Shown: positions 26,905-34,394 of the stretch, in pieces
How the letters are laid out: each line of letters starts with the position of its first letter
Position numbering within the stretch: the stretch's first letter is position 1
Assembly (NCBI GenBank): GCA_902475855.1
Contig: CABSBF010000003.1
Location: 15,339-79,338, forward strand
From: an uncultured Eubacteriales bacterium
Lineage (GTDB): Bacteria > Bacillota > Clostridia > Oscillospirales > Oscillospiraceae
Reading direction: 5' to 3'
Length of the DNA: 64,000 nucleotides
The notes under the pieces: generated by a model
What the model saw: the letters and a program-made list of their open reading frames with translations, nothing else
Databases searched by the model: none
What the model was told of the DNA's origin: nothing
Translations under genes and position numbers: made by a program

Positions 26905-27856
26905 GAGAAAACCCCATCGTCCACTGACGGCACAGGCGATAAAGGTACGTTTGCAGAAGTTTGCCGCCAACCTTGTCCTGACCATTCTGCTGCTGGGGTT
27001 GTGCTTCTTGATTCTACAGCCGCTCTTCAATAAGATCGCCGTCAGCTTCATGTCTGAGCAAGATCTCTATGACAGCACCGTCGTCACCATCCCCCGCCAC
27101 TTCACATTGGACAATTACCGTGTCGCACTCAAACTGATGGACTACAGCCGCTCCTTCGTCAGCACCTTTGTATTAGCCGTGGCCGTAGCTGTTCTGCAAG
27201 TGGTATCCTGCCTGCTTGTGGGATACGGCTTTGCACGCTATGACTTTCCTCTGAAAAAGTTTTGGTTCTTTATGGTCATTCTGATCATTGTCGTACCGAG
27301 TCAGACCTATATCTCCGCGTTGATGCTGAATTTCCGCTACTTCGACCTTTTCGGTATTTTCAAAGCGCTCACCGGAAAGACCATCAATCTCACCGGCACC
27401 GTAGCGCCGGTTCTGCTGATGGCCTCGACCTGCACCGGTCTCAAATGCGGACTGTATGTCTATCTGTTCCGTCAGTATTTCCGTAATGTCCCCAAGGACA
27501 TTGAGGAAGCCGCTTATCTCGACGGCTGCGGCACACTGCGCACACTCTTTAACATCATGCTGCCGGACGCCATGCCGCTCGCGACCTCCTGCTTCCTGTT
27601 TTCCTTTGTCTGGCAATGGACGGACAACTACTTCAGCACGCTGCTGACCAAGTCCACACACCTGCTGCCGGCACGCCTGAACGCACTGGCTTCCAATCTG
27701 ATTTCATATCTGGCTCCCGCCCGTCCGTCAGCGACCTATTCCGCCGCACTGAATGCGACCGGAACTTTGCTTCTTCTGGTTCCGGTGCTTGTGCTGTATC
27801 TGTTTGCGCAAAAGCGCTTTGTCCAGTCGCTTACGGCTGGCGGAATCAAAATGTGA
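26897..27856 (+). CDS. Carbohydrate ABC transporter permease, MalG type (second pair)
   Basis: This 319-residue permease overlaps the previous gene by 8 bp. It has six helices, the segment GYGFARYDFPLKKFWF, and the EAA loop DIEEAAYLDGCGTLRTLFNIMLP at about 200-222. It is the second half of the second transporter pair. Like the first pair it has no ATPase in the window. Confidence 0.9.
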   Translation: MTKRKPHRPLTAQAIKVRLQKFAANLVLTILLLGLCFLILQPLFNKIAVSFMSEQDLYDSTVVTIPRHFTLDNYRVALKLMDYSRSFVSTFVLAVAVAVLQVVSCLLVGYGFARYDFPLKKFWFFMVILIIVVPSQTYISALMLNFRYFDLFGIFKALTGKTINLTGTVAPVLLMASTCTGLKCGLYVYLFRQYFRNVPKDIEEAAYLDGCGTLRTLFNIMLPDAMPLATSCFLFSFVWQWTDNYFSTLLTKSTHLLPARLNALASNLISYLAPARPSATYSAALNATGTLLLLVPVLVLYLFAQKRFVQSLTAGGIKM

Positions 27857-27909
27857 TTATGGCCGCCTCAGGCTGTAACAAATAGAATTGAAAGGAAGAG
27901 AAACATAAT

Positions 27910-29349
27910 ATGAAACGTAGCTACAAGCGTCTCCTCATGCTGCTTTTAGCAGCCGCCATGATTTTCTCGCTTGCTGCCTGCGGCAGCCACCCCTCGTCTC
28001 AGGGCTCTGAGGGAGATCCCTCCCAATCTGCCCCGAACACGACGGAACCGTCACAGGAAGCACTTCCCGATCTGGACGGCTTCCGCTTCATTCTCGGCAA
28101 CTGGTGGTCCGCAGCCGAGTACGAGGAGGAAGAACCTGCCACGGCATGGGATCAGATGGTCGCAGACTATCATCACGATCTTGAAGCAAAAATGAATTTC
28201 ACCTTCAGTGAGATCGGTCTTCAGAACATGGGCAATTATAATGAGGTTCTGGTAAACGGTTTCCTGGCCAATAACCCCAACTGCACCGCTTTCTATGGCA
28301 ATCCTGATAACGGTGCTCTGGTTTCCATGGCTGCGCAGGGGCTTCTGTACGACCTGTCCTCTCTGAAAAACCTTGATCTGAGCGACGACACGCTCTGGAA
28401 CCAGCAGATCATCGATTATTACACCATCAACGGCAAGGTCTATGCTGCAAGAGCCTCCACAACTGATGAACCCCGTCTTGGCGTTCTTTTCAACAAACGG
28501 CTTTTTGAAGAGGCCGGCTTGAATCCCGAACTGCCCTATGATCTGCAAAAAAATGGTCAGTGGGACTGGGAGCATTTTGAAGAGCTGTGTCAGAAGCTCA
28601 CTCGCGACACCAATAATGACGGTGTAACAGATCTCTATGCTTTTGGCGGCAACGACGGTGAAGTGATGATGATGGGCATCTATTCAAACGGTGCCATGTT
28701 TGTCGGCCGTGACGAATCCGGTAAATTCGTTGACGGCACGCTGAATCCCAACTTTGAAGCCGGTCTGTCCTGGGCGGTTAAGCTGATTGAAAAAGGCTAT
28801 GTCCGCGAATTCGGCGCCGGCGAGGCCTGGGATAAAGCTTACACAGATTTTGCCAACGGTCAGACTGCGATGCTTGTTTCCCAGACCTGGGTCATCAGCA
28901 GCTATCTCAGCGGCATGACTGACGATTTTGGCTATGTCATGCTCCCCGCAGGGCCCAACGGTGCCAACTGCACCAATATGTATCCGACGCCGCTCTGCAT
29001 TCCTGCCTGTCTGTCTGAGGAAGACGCGGAAAAGACCGCAGCAGTCATTTCCCAGTGGTTTGAACCTGCACGCAAGATCGAAGGTGCAGACGCAATGAAT
29101 GTCACCTTCCGTGATACCTACTATAAGCAGTTCCGCGATGCACGCGCCGTGGATGAAACCGTAACTTCTATGGTCACAGATCCCAAGTGTGCCGTCTATG
29201 ACAGCTACTACCTCATCCCCAACTACGATTATGGCTCCTATCTCTGGGAGGTCGCTGCTCGCACTGCAACGCCCGCCGAAAAGATTGAAGCGCTTCGTCC
29301 GATGAATCAGGCTGCTATTGATGCCGCCAACGCCCTGTTTGGTAACTGA
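27910..29349 (+). CDS. Extracellular solute-binding lipoprotein of a carbohydrate ABC importer
   Basis: This 479-residue protein starts behind AAGGAAGAG. A lipoprotein signal (LLLAAAMIFSLAAC) places the Cys at residue 20, followed by a Ser/Pro/Glu-rich linker. The mature part is a family 1 solute-binding fold: RLGVLFNKRLFEEAGL, WDWEHFEELCQKLTRDTNNDGVTDLYAFGG and YVMLPAGPNG. The Asp-rich NNDGVTD loop looks like the calcium-binding insertion of some sugar-binding proteins. It would deliver substrate to the second permease pair. A 53-bp gap separates it from the permease gene. Confidence 0.92.
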   Translation: MKRSYKRLLMLLLAAAMIFSLAACGSHPSSQGSEGDPSQSAPNTTEPSQEALPDLDGFRFILGNWWSAAEYEEEEPATAWDQMVADYHHDLEAKMNFTFSEIGLQNMGNYNEVLVNGFLANNPNCTAFYGNPDNGALVSMAAQGLLYDLSSLKNLDLSDDTLWNQQIIDYYTINGKVYAARASTTDEPRLGVLFNKRLFEEAGLNPELPYDLQKNGQWDWEHFEELCQKLTRDTNNDGVTDLYAFGGNDGEVMMMGIYSNGAMFVGRDESGKFVDGTLNPNFEAGLSWAVKLIEKGYVREFGAGEAWDKAYTDFANGQTAMLVSQTWVISSYLSGMTDDFGYVMLPAGPNGANCTNMYPTPLCIPACLSEEDAEKTAAVISQWFEPARKIEGADAMNVTFRDTYYKQFRDARAVDETVTSMVTDPKCAVYDSYYLIPNYDYGSYLWEVAARTATPAEKIEALRPMNQAAIDAANALFGN

Positions 29350-29351
29350 GT

Positions 29352-29969
29352 ATGAAGATAAAGCCGATTACCGATCCATCCTTCCGCACATACGCGCGTA
29401 TCGCAACAGAATTTGACTGCACCGAACTGATGCAGCAGATGTCCTCTACGCCGCTGCCGCAGGACGTAAGCTATTTGGCCTCTGTACCCGAGCTGGAGCG
29501 TCTCCGGATTTTCCGGGAGCTCTCCGAGCGCACTTTTGGCGGGATGGAACTCCAGATGGGCTACTGCAACGGTCATAACAACCGCCTGGACGCGCTGGAA
29601 TATCACAAGAGCTCAGAATGGAATCTTGCCTGCACCGATCTGATTCTGATCGTCGGCCGTGAACAGGACATAGCCTCCGAGACATTGACCTACGACACCG
29701 CTAACCTTGAGGCTTTCCTCGTCCCCGCAGGTACTGCCTTTGAAACCTATGCAACAACACTGCACTATGCGCCCTGCGGTGTGGACGGAGCAGGCTTTCG
29801 TTTGGTCGTCGTCCTTCCCCGCGGCACAAATCTCCCGCTTGAAACCACCCCAAAACAAGAAGGCATCGACCGTCTGCTTTTCTGCCGGAATAAATGGCTT
29901 CTTGCACACCCTGATGCTCAGATTTCCGGTGCTTTCTGCGGCCTGACCGGCGAAAATCCAACCGTATGA
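29352..29969 (+). CDS. DUF4867 protein, cupin-like sugar-metabolism protein
   Basis: This 205-residue cytoplasmic protein follows the SBP by 2 bp. It matches DUF4867: LPQDVSYLASVPELERL, the strongly conserved GGMELQMGYCNGHNNRLDALEYHKSSEWN, TDLILIVGREQDI, and FETYATTLHYAPCGVDGAGFRLVVVLPRGTN. The EYHxxxE arrangement and the later His (TLHYAPC) are plausible metal ligands of a cupin-like fold. DUF4867 genes usually lie in sugar catabolic clusters, and an isomerase or epimerase role is a fair guess, unproven. It closes operon A and is followed at once by a strong terminator. Confidence 0.8.
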   Translation: MKIKPITDPSFRTYARIATEFDCTELMQQMSSTPLPQDVSYLASVPELERLRIFRELSERTFGGMELQMGYCNGHNNRLDALEYHKSSEWNLACTDLILIVGREQDIASETLTYDTANLEAFLVPAGTAFETYATTLHYAPCGVDGAGFRLVVVLPRGTNLPLETTPKQEGIDRLLFCRNKWLLAHPDAQISGAFCGLTGENPTV

Positions 29970-29971
29970 GA

Positions 29972-30010
29972 AACAGCGGTGCGTCCAAACAGGACGCACC
30001 GCTGTTTTTG
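29972..30010 (+). terminator. Strong intrinsic terminator of operon A
   Basis: AACAGCGGTGCGTCC (29972-29986) pairs without mismatch with GGACGCACCGCTGTT (29992-30006) around a 5-nt loop and runs into T-rich sequence. It separates operon A from the convergent AraC-type gene. Confidence 0.95.
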
Positions 30011-30038
30011 TTATTGGAGAAGGCAGCCGATTCGGCAT

Positions 30039-30413
30039 TTACGACACTTCGGCAAGCGCGATGCTGCTGCGCCGGTACTGCGCGGGAGTCATGTGGTACT
30101 TGCTTTTGAAACAGGTACAAAAATACGGCAAATTACGATAGCCTACCTGATAGCAGATGTTCGTTACCGTAGTATCCGTCTGCGTCAGCAAGCACTCGGC
30201 CTGATACATGCGATAGTCATTGATATACGCCAGCAGGCTCGTTCCGACCAGTTTGCTGAAAAGTGTGCTGAGATAACAGGGGGAAATATAGACCCGCTGC
30301 GCCAGATAATCCAGACTGATGTCATTCTGATATTCATTGTGAATGATATGCAGCACCTCTTGAATCCGTGCATACAGAACATCATTGGTGTCGCGAACAA
30401 TCTCAATCGGCAT
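30039..30413 (-). CDS. Small AraC-family regulator consisting of the DNA-binding domain
   Basis: This 124-residue protein is little more than the double helix-turn-helix of AraC regulators. ATG 30413 is preceded by GGGAGG; a TTG five codons earlier is the only extension. The first helix-turn-helix covers DISLDYLAQRVYISPCYLSTLFSKLVG, and the second has VTNICYQVGYRNLPYFCTCFKSKYHMTPAQYRR, the standard AraC signature. The N-terminal 20 residues are too short for a sugar-binding domain, so ligand sensing must come from elsewhere or be absent. It sits between the two sugar operons and divergently from operon B. Its promoter overlaps 15-bp direct repeats, which suggests autoregulation. Confidence 0.9.
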   Translation of the reverse strand: MPIEIVRDTNDVLYARIQEVLHIIHNEYQNDISLDYLAQRVYISPCYLSTLFSKLVGTSLLAYINDYRMYQAECLLTQTDTTVTNICYQVGYRNLPYFCTCFKSKYHMTPAQYRRSSIALAEVS

Positions 30414-30450
30414 ATGATTTCCTCCCAAACCAGAGTAATTTTATCACGTT

Positions 30451-30477
30451 TTGATATATCACATCTTGATATTACAC
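30451..30477. promoter_or_regulatory. 15-bp-spaced direct repeats over the araC-type promoter
   Basis: TTGATATATCACA at 30451 is repeated as TTGATATTACACA at 30466, exactly 15 bp later. The second copy covers the -10 element of the AraC-type gene. Paired direct repeats are the usual binding arrangement for AraC proteins. Confidence 0.4.
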
Positions 30478-30497
30478 AATCGTTCTTCTTTTGTCAA
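30469..30497 (-). promoter_or_regulatory. Sigma-A promoter of the AraC-type gene
   Basis: On the minus strand TTGACA (30497-30492) and TAATAT (30474-30469) are separated by 17 bp. Transcription would start about 50 bp before the start codon. Confidence 0.7.
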
Positions 30498-30531
30498 CAG
30501 GATTCTGTATAGCCCCTGAGAAATCTACATT

Positions 30532-30580
30532 CTGCTCAAAAAGCAACATTGCATCTTGTGCAAAATGTCCTGCTCAAAAA
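30532..30580 (+). promoter_or_regulatory. Direct repeat CTGCTCAAAAA in front of operon B
   Basis: CTGCTCAAAAA occurs at 30532-30542 and again at 30570-30580, 38 bp apart. The second copy ends 18 bp before the -35 of operon B, a typical activator position. The ten-base core also occurs inverted before operon A (16317-16326). Confidence 0.5.
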
Positions 30581-30598
30581 AATCGAAAGAATCTGAAA

Positions 30599-30626
30599 TT
30601 GAAAACAGAAGAGTTTGCGTTAAGAT
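30599..30626 (+). promoter_or_regulatory. Sigma-A promoter of carbohydrate operon B
   Basis: TTGAAA (30599-30604) and TAAGAT (30621-30626) are 16 bp apart. The leader to the start codon at 30680 is about 47 nt. Confidence 0.55.
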
Positions 30627-30679
30627 AGGAATTGGAAAGCTCTGCCACAGCAGCAGAGGCAAATTGGAGGTATTTAACT

Positions 30680-32170
30680 ATGGTTCGTTTGAAAGTTGGC
30701 TATGTCAGCACCTCTCAGCTCTCCTTCCCCGGCGACAAGAAGAGCGCCGTCCACGCAAGTGTGGATGGTTTGAATCGACTGGCGCAGCAATGGGACTTTG
30801 ATCTCTATGTTTATGAAGAAACCGTCATCACGGAAGAGGATGCTCTCAAGGCGCGTGAAGTTTTGCAGGCGCAGTCAGTTGATTTCATTCTGCTGCAATG
30901 CACGAGCTTTGCCGCCGGTCTTGTAGTCAGCACGCTTGCTCGCACCAAGGGTGCACGCCTGGGCTTGTGGGCAATTCCGGAAATGCGCTCCAGCGGAGTT
31001 GTATCCTACAATTCTCTGTGTGGCATCCACATGTATTCCTCTATTGTTGCCCATTATCTGAAGGACTACGACATTCCTACCAAGTGGTTCTATGGCACCA
31101 CCGATGATCCCCAGTTCCTTCGCCGCCTTGCCGTTACTGTGGCCGCACTGCGTGCCATCAAAAAGATGCAGCACTCCAACATTGCACTGATCGGCGGTAT
31201 CGCCCCCGGCTTCAATGATCTTTATGACGACGAGCGCAAGCTTCTGAAGCTCTTTGACGGCATGCGAATCAACCGCCTGCACGAATACGGTGAACTGAAG
31301 GACATCGCCCTGAGCCTGCCGCAGGAGCTTGTCGACGCCAAGATCGCACAGCTCGACGCGGAAGCAAAGGCATACAATTCTTCCGTTGATCAGCAGATTC
31401 ACACCAGGGGCTGCGCAGATCCCGAGGGAAAGATGACACTTTTGGAAGTCAATGCCCGCTTTGCGCTGGCATATGAGCGCTTTGTGGAAAAATACCATTA
31501 TGACGCGCTGGCAATTAGCTGCTGGCCGAAATTCCAGGATGACTATCTGTTCAGCGTCTGTGCTGTAATCGGTGAGCTGAATGACAAAGGCGTCGTCGCA
31601 GGCTGCGAGGGTGACCTGACCAGCACCGTCTCCATGCTGCTTTTAAGCTACATTGCAAATGATATTACCATGCTCATGGATTTGTCTGCGATTGATACAA
31701 ACGACAACTCTGTCCAGATGTGGCACTGCGGCCCTGCATCGAAGCGTTTCTGCCGCACCAATGGCTATCGCTACAGTCTGAACTATTCCGGCAAGGATCA
31801 TAAAGGTGCAGATCTTGATCATGCAGTCGGCACCGGTATCGTTCGCGACATGATTTTCGATGAGGGTAAGGTTACCACCGCACGTCTGACCGGCGAGATG
31901 GACTCCATGCTCGTCGCGACAGGCAGCTTCCTTGACGCCCGGAAAGAAACCTACAACGGCAGCCGCGGCTGGATGGGCAATTTGGAGCTGAACCGTGAGC
32001 CCATTGGCGCACTGGACTTCTTCAACACCCTGATGGCACGTGGATTCCAGCATCATTTCCCGCTGGTCATGGGTGACTGGTCGGAAGAGCTGATGGAAGT
32101 CATGGCCTGGCTCAAGCTTCGGAAGGTCGAAAAGGTTCCCTACGAAAACTACCTGCAGAGGAACTTTTAA
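30680..32170 (+). CDS. L-fucose/D-arabinose isomerase-like sugar isomerase (COG2407 type)
   Basis: This 496-residue protein starts at ATG 30680 after TTGGAGG. It has the three-part architecture of the FucI/AraA superfamily: an N-terminal Rossmann-like domain (KVGYVSTSQLSFPG, DFILLQCTSFAAG), a middle domain with HSNIALIGGIAPGFNDLYDD and a C-terminal beta domain. The candidate metal-binding region is YDALAISCWPKFQDDY with VAGCEGDLTSTVSMLLLSY, where Glu and Asp correspond to catalytic residues of fucose isomerase. Such enzymes turn an aldose into its ketose. The substrate is unknown; family members act on L-fucose, D-arabinose, D-altrose or sulfoquinovose. It is the first gene of operon B, ahead of a kinase. 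Confidence 0.82.
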   Translation: MVRLKVGYVSTSQLSFPGDKKSAVHASVDGLNRLAQQWDFDLYVYEETVITEEDALKAREVLQAQSVDFILLQCTSFAAGLVVSTLARTKGARLGLWAIPEMRSSGVVSYNSLCGIHMYSSIVAHYLKDYDIPTKWFYGTTDDPQFLRRLAVTVAALRAIKKMQHSNIALIGGIAPGFNDLYDDERKLLKLFDGMRINRLHEYGELKDIALSLPQELVDAKIAQLDAEAKAYNSSVDQQIHTRGCADPEGKMTLLEVNARFALAYERFVEKYHYDALAISCWPKFQDDYLFSVCAVIGELNDKGVVAGCEGDLTSTVSMLLLSYIANDITMLMDLSAIDTNDNSVQMWHCGPASKRFCRTNGYRYSLNYSGKDHKGADLDHAVGTGIVRDMIFDEGKVTTARLTGEMDSMLVATGSFLDARKETYNGSRGWMGNLELNREPIGALDFFNTLMARGFQHHFPLVMGDWSEELMEVMAWLKLRKVEKVPYENYLQRNF

Positions 32171-32171
32171 T

Positions 32172-33122
32172 ATGGCAAAAGTACTAAGCGTCGGTGAGAT
32201 GGTCATTGATTTTCTCCCCGGCAGTGAAAAAGCAAGCTACATCCGCAAAGCCGGAGGCGCACCGGCAAACGTGGCCATTGCCGCAGCCCGTCAGGGCTGC
32301 GAGGCCGCATTTTGCGGTATGGTCGGAGATGACGATTTCGGCCACTTTTTAATGAGCACCCTGAAGGAGAACGGCGTAGAGCAGTGCGTACATGAATTGA
32401 CGCGTGAAGCAACCACGACCATGGCCTTCGTCACACTGGATGAGCACGGCGACCGCAGCTTCACCTTTGCACGCAAGCCGGGAGCGGATATGCTTCTGAC
32501 TAAAGCGCATATTCGTACAGAAGACTTGCAGGCAGCAGATCTGGTTCATGCTGGCTCCTGTTCTCTTTCCAGAAATCCGGCGGCAGAGGCAACCGCCTAT
32601 GCGTTAGAGGAAGCACACCGGCTTGGAAAGCTCGTGTCCTTTGACGTTAACTATCGCAACCTCATGTGGAACGATGACCGCAATGCCGCGGCAGCGGCAG
32701 TACTGGGCATTCTCCCTCAGGTCGATCTGCTTAAAATATCTGATGAGGAAGCAGATATGCTCGGCGGCGAAAAAGCCATTCCTGCACTGATGCAGAAAAA
32801 CGGCATTTCCGTTGTGGTTGAAACGCTGGGAAGTCACGGTGCACGCTGCTGCTGGAAGGAAAAAATCCTGCATATCGACGGTCTGGCCGCAAATTGTGTT
32901 GATACCTGCGGCGCAGGCGATGCCTTCTGGGGCAGCTTTTTGAGCACGCTTCTTCTGAGCGGCATCCGCGCTCCCGAAGCGCTTACCGAACCGCTGCTTC
33001 TGCGCGCAATGAAATGCGGAAATATTGCCGGCTGGCTGTGTGTACAGAAGAAAGGCGCAATCGAGTCGCTTCCCAGCGCACAGGAAGTCCTGCACTATGA
33101 AAAGGAGTTTTACGGGCAATGA
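32172..33122 (+). CDS. PfkB-family sugar kinase
   Basis: This 316-residue ribokinase-fold enzyme starts 1 bp after the isomerase stop, behind AGAGGA. The N-terminus has the sugar-binding signature KAGGAPANVAIAAARQG and the lid residues; PfkB signature 2 is DTCGAGDAFWGSFL near residue 245 with the catalytic Asp in GAGD. A fructokinase-like motif FDVNYRNLMW occurs at about 157. It should phosphorylate the ketose made by the isomerase. Its final codons overlap the next gene by 4 bp. The exact substrate is not deducible; fructokinase-like sequence does not exclude a rare ketohexose. Confidence 0.9.
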   Translation: MAKVLSVGEMVIDFLPGSEKASYIRKAGGAPANVAIAAARQGCEAAFCGMVGDDDFGHFLMSTLKENGVEQCVHELTREATTTMAFVTLDEHGDRSFTFARKPGADMLLTKAHIRTEDLQAADLVHAGSCSLSRNPAAEATAYALEEAHRLGKLVSFDVNYRNLMWNDDRNAAAAAVLGILPQVDLLKISDEEADMLGGEKAIPALMQKNGISVVVETLGSHGARCCWKEKILHIDGLAANCVDTCGAGDAFWGSFLSTLLLSGIRAPEALTEPLLLRAMKCGNIAGWLCVQKKGAIESLPSAQEVLHYEKEFYGQ

Positions 33123-33826
33123 ACATCTGGGACGAACGTTGTATCCTTGCACCTTCGCTGATTTCCTGCTGCGACCTTTGTAATCTGGAGCAGTCCGTGA
33201 AGATACTGGAGGCCGGAGGCATTCGGCTTCTTCATGTGGATATTCTCGACGGGCATTTCAGTCCGAGCATGCCGCTGGGTCTGGACACCGTCGCACAGCT
33301 CCATAATCGTACCAGGCTGCCCTTTGACGTACACCTCATGGCCAGTGAAAACGATTATTTTGTTGAAGAGCTCCTCCGCATTGGCGTTGAGCAACTCGTT
33401 TTTCACGCTGAAACCGAGCAGCACATGGACAATCGCCTCAACCAGATTCATGCTGCCGGTGCGCGCGCAGGCATTGCGTTGAAACCCTCCACCCCGCTTT
33501 CCGTATTGGACTATGTTCTTGAAAAATGTGACGCCGTCCTGCTGATGCTCATCAATCCCGGCTATGCGCAGTGCCGCACAGAGGGGCAGGTTCCTTATGC
33601 AGCACGTAAAGTGCGCGAACTGCGCGAGATGATCCGCGCACGCGGACTGAATACAAAGATCATCCTGGACGGCCGCATCTCGCGCCAGAATCTGAAGGAT
33701 TTCGGCGTAGACGGCACGGCAGACATCTTTGTTGCCGGAAGCACCTGTTTGGATAAAAAGAATCTTTTGGAAAGCGCAAGGCAGCTTGTTGCCGATCGCG
33801 CTTCTTTGTTGGAAGGAGCCGTATAA
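33119..33826 (+). CDS. Ribulose-phosphate 3-epimerase family protein, possibly allulose-6-phosphate epimerase-like
   Basis: This 235-residue TIM-barrel protein overlaps the kinase by 4 bp. RPE features are present: APSLISCCDLCNLEQ, HVDILDGHFSP with the metal His and catalytic Asp, FDVHLMA with the second His, and INPGYAQC. The second catalytic region is IILDGRIS, where ordinary RPE has a VDGGI form, so the Asp is kept but the following Gly is Arg. The phosphate loop reads DIFVAGSTCL. These departures suggest a specialised 3-epimerase, such as AlsE, which interconverts allulose-6-phosphate and fructose-6-phosphate, rather than housekeeping RPE. That assignment is an inference. Confidence 0.8.
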   Translation: MNIWDERCILAPSLISCCDLCNLEQSVKILEAGGIRLLHVDILDGHFSPSMPLGLDTVAQLHNRTRLPFDVHLMASENDYFVEELLRIGVEQLVFHAETEQHMDNRLNQIHAAGARAGIALKPSTPLSVLDYVLEKCDAVLLMLINPGYAQCRTEGQVPYAARKVRELREMIRARGLNTKIILDGRISRQNLKDFGVDGTADIFVAGSTCLDKKNLLESARQLVADRASLLEGAV

Positions 33827-34389
33827 TGATGGAAACCTATTCACAGGCAAGCGAACTGATTCTCTCCGAGCTGAGTACAGCGATGCATGCCATTGACCCT
33901 GATAGCGTGGAAAAGCTCATTGCTTCCGTAGAAGCAGCAAATCAGGTTTTTTTCGTCGGTGTCGGCCGTGTGATGCTTTCATTGCAGGCAATTGCCAAGC
34001 GCTGGGCACATTTGGGTATCCATACACACCTTGTCGGTGAAATCACTGAGCCGGCCATCACCGAAAATGATCTTCTGATTGTCGGCTCCGGCAGCGGCAC
34101 AACGCTGTTTCCCGCCGGAATCGCCCAAAAAGCACATGCCGTCGGCGCAAAAATCGTCCATATCGGTTCCAATCCAAACAGTCCGCTCAAGGATATTGCA
34201 GAATTTATGGTGCGCATTCCCGTGCGTACCAAGAATTACCTGCCTGATGAAATCGACTCCCAGCAGCCGATGACTTCCCTCTTTGAGCAAACACTTTTGC
34301 TTCTGGGCGACGCTGTTGCCAAAATGATCATTGACCGCCGTGCATTAGATATGAAATCGCTGTGGCAATATCACGCAAATCTGGAGTGA
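33826..34389 (+). CDS. SIS-domain sugar phosphate isomerase, 6-phospho-3-hexuloisomerase-like
   Basis: This 187-residue protein starts with ATG overlapping the epimerase stop (TAATG), 7 bp after GGAAGGAG. It is a single SIS domain: NQVFFVGVGRVMLSLQAIAKRWAHLGIHTHLVGEITEPAI, NDLLIVGSGSGTTLFPAGIAQKAHAVGAKIVHIGSNPNSPLKDIAEFMVRIP, then a C-terminal SLFEQTLLLLGDAVAKMI. Order and length match 6-phospho-3-hexuloisomerase (PHI), which converts hex-3-ulose-6-phosphate to fructose-6-phosphate in the RuMP pathway. No hexulose phosphate synthase is present, so this enzyme probably acts on a related ketose phosphate. Confidence 0.85.
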   Translation: MMETYSQASELILSELSTAMHAIDPDSVEKLIASVEAANQVFFVGVGRVMLSLQAIAKRWAHLGIHTHLVGEITEPAITENDLLIVGSGSGTTLFPAGIAQKAHAVGAKIVHIGSNPNSPLKDIAEFMVRIPVRTKNYLPDEIDSQQPMTSLFEQTLLLLGDAVAKMIIDRRALDMKSLWQYHANLE

Positions 34390-34394
34390 GCACA

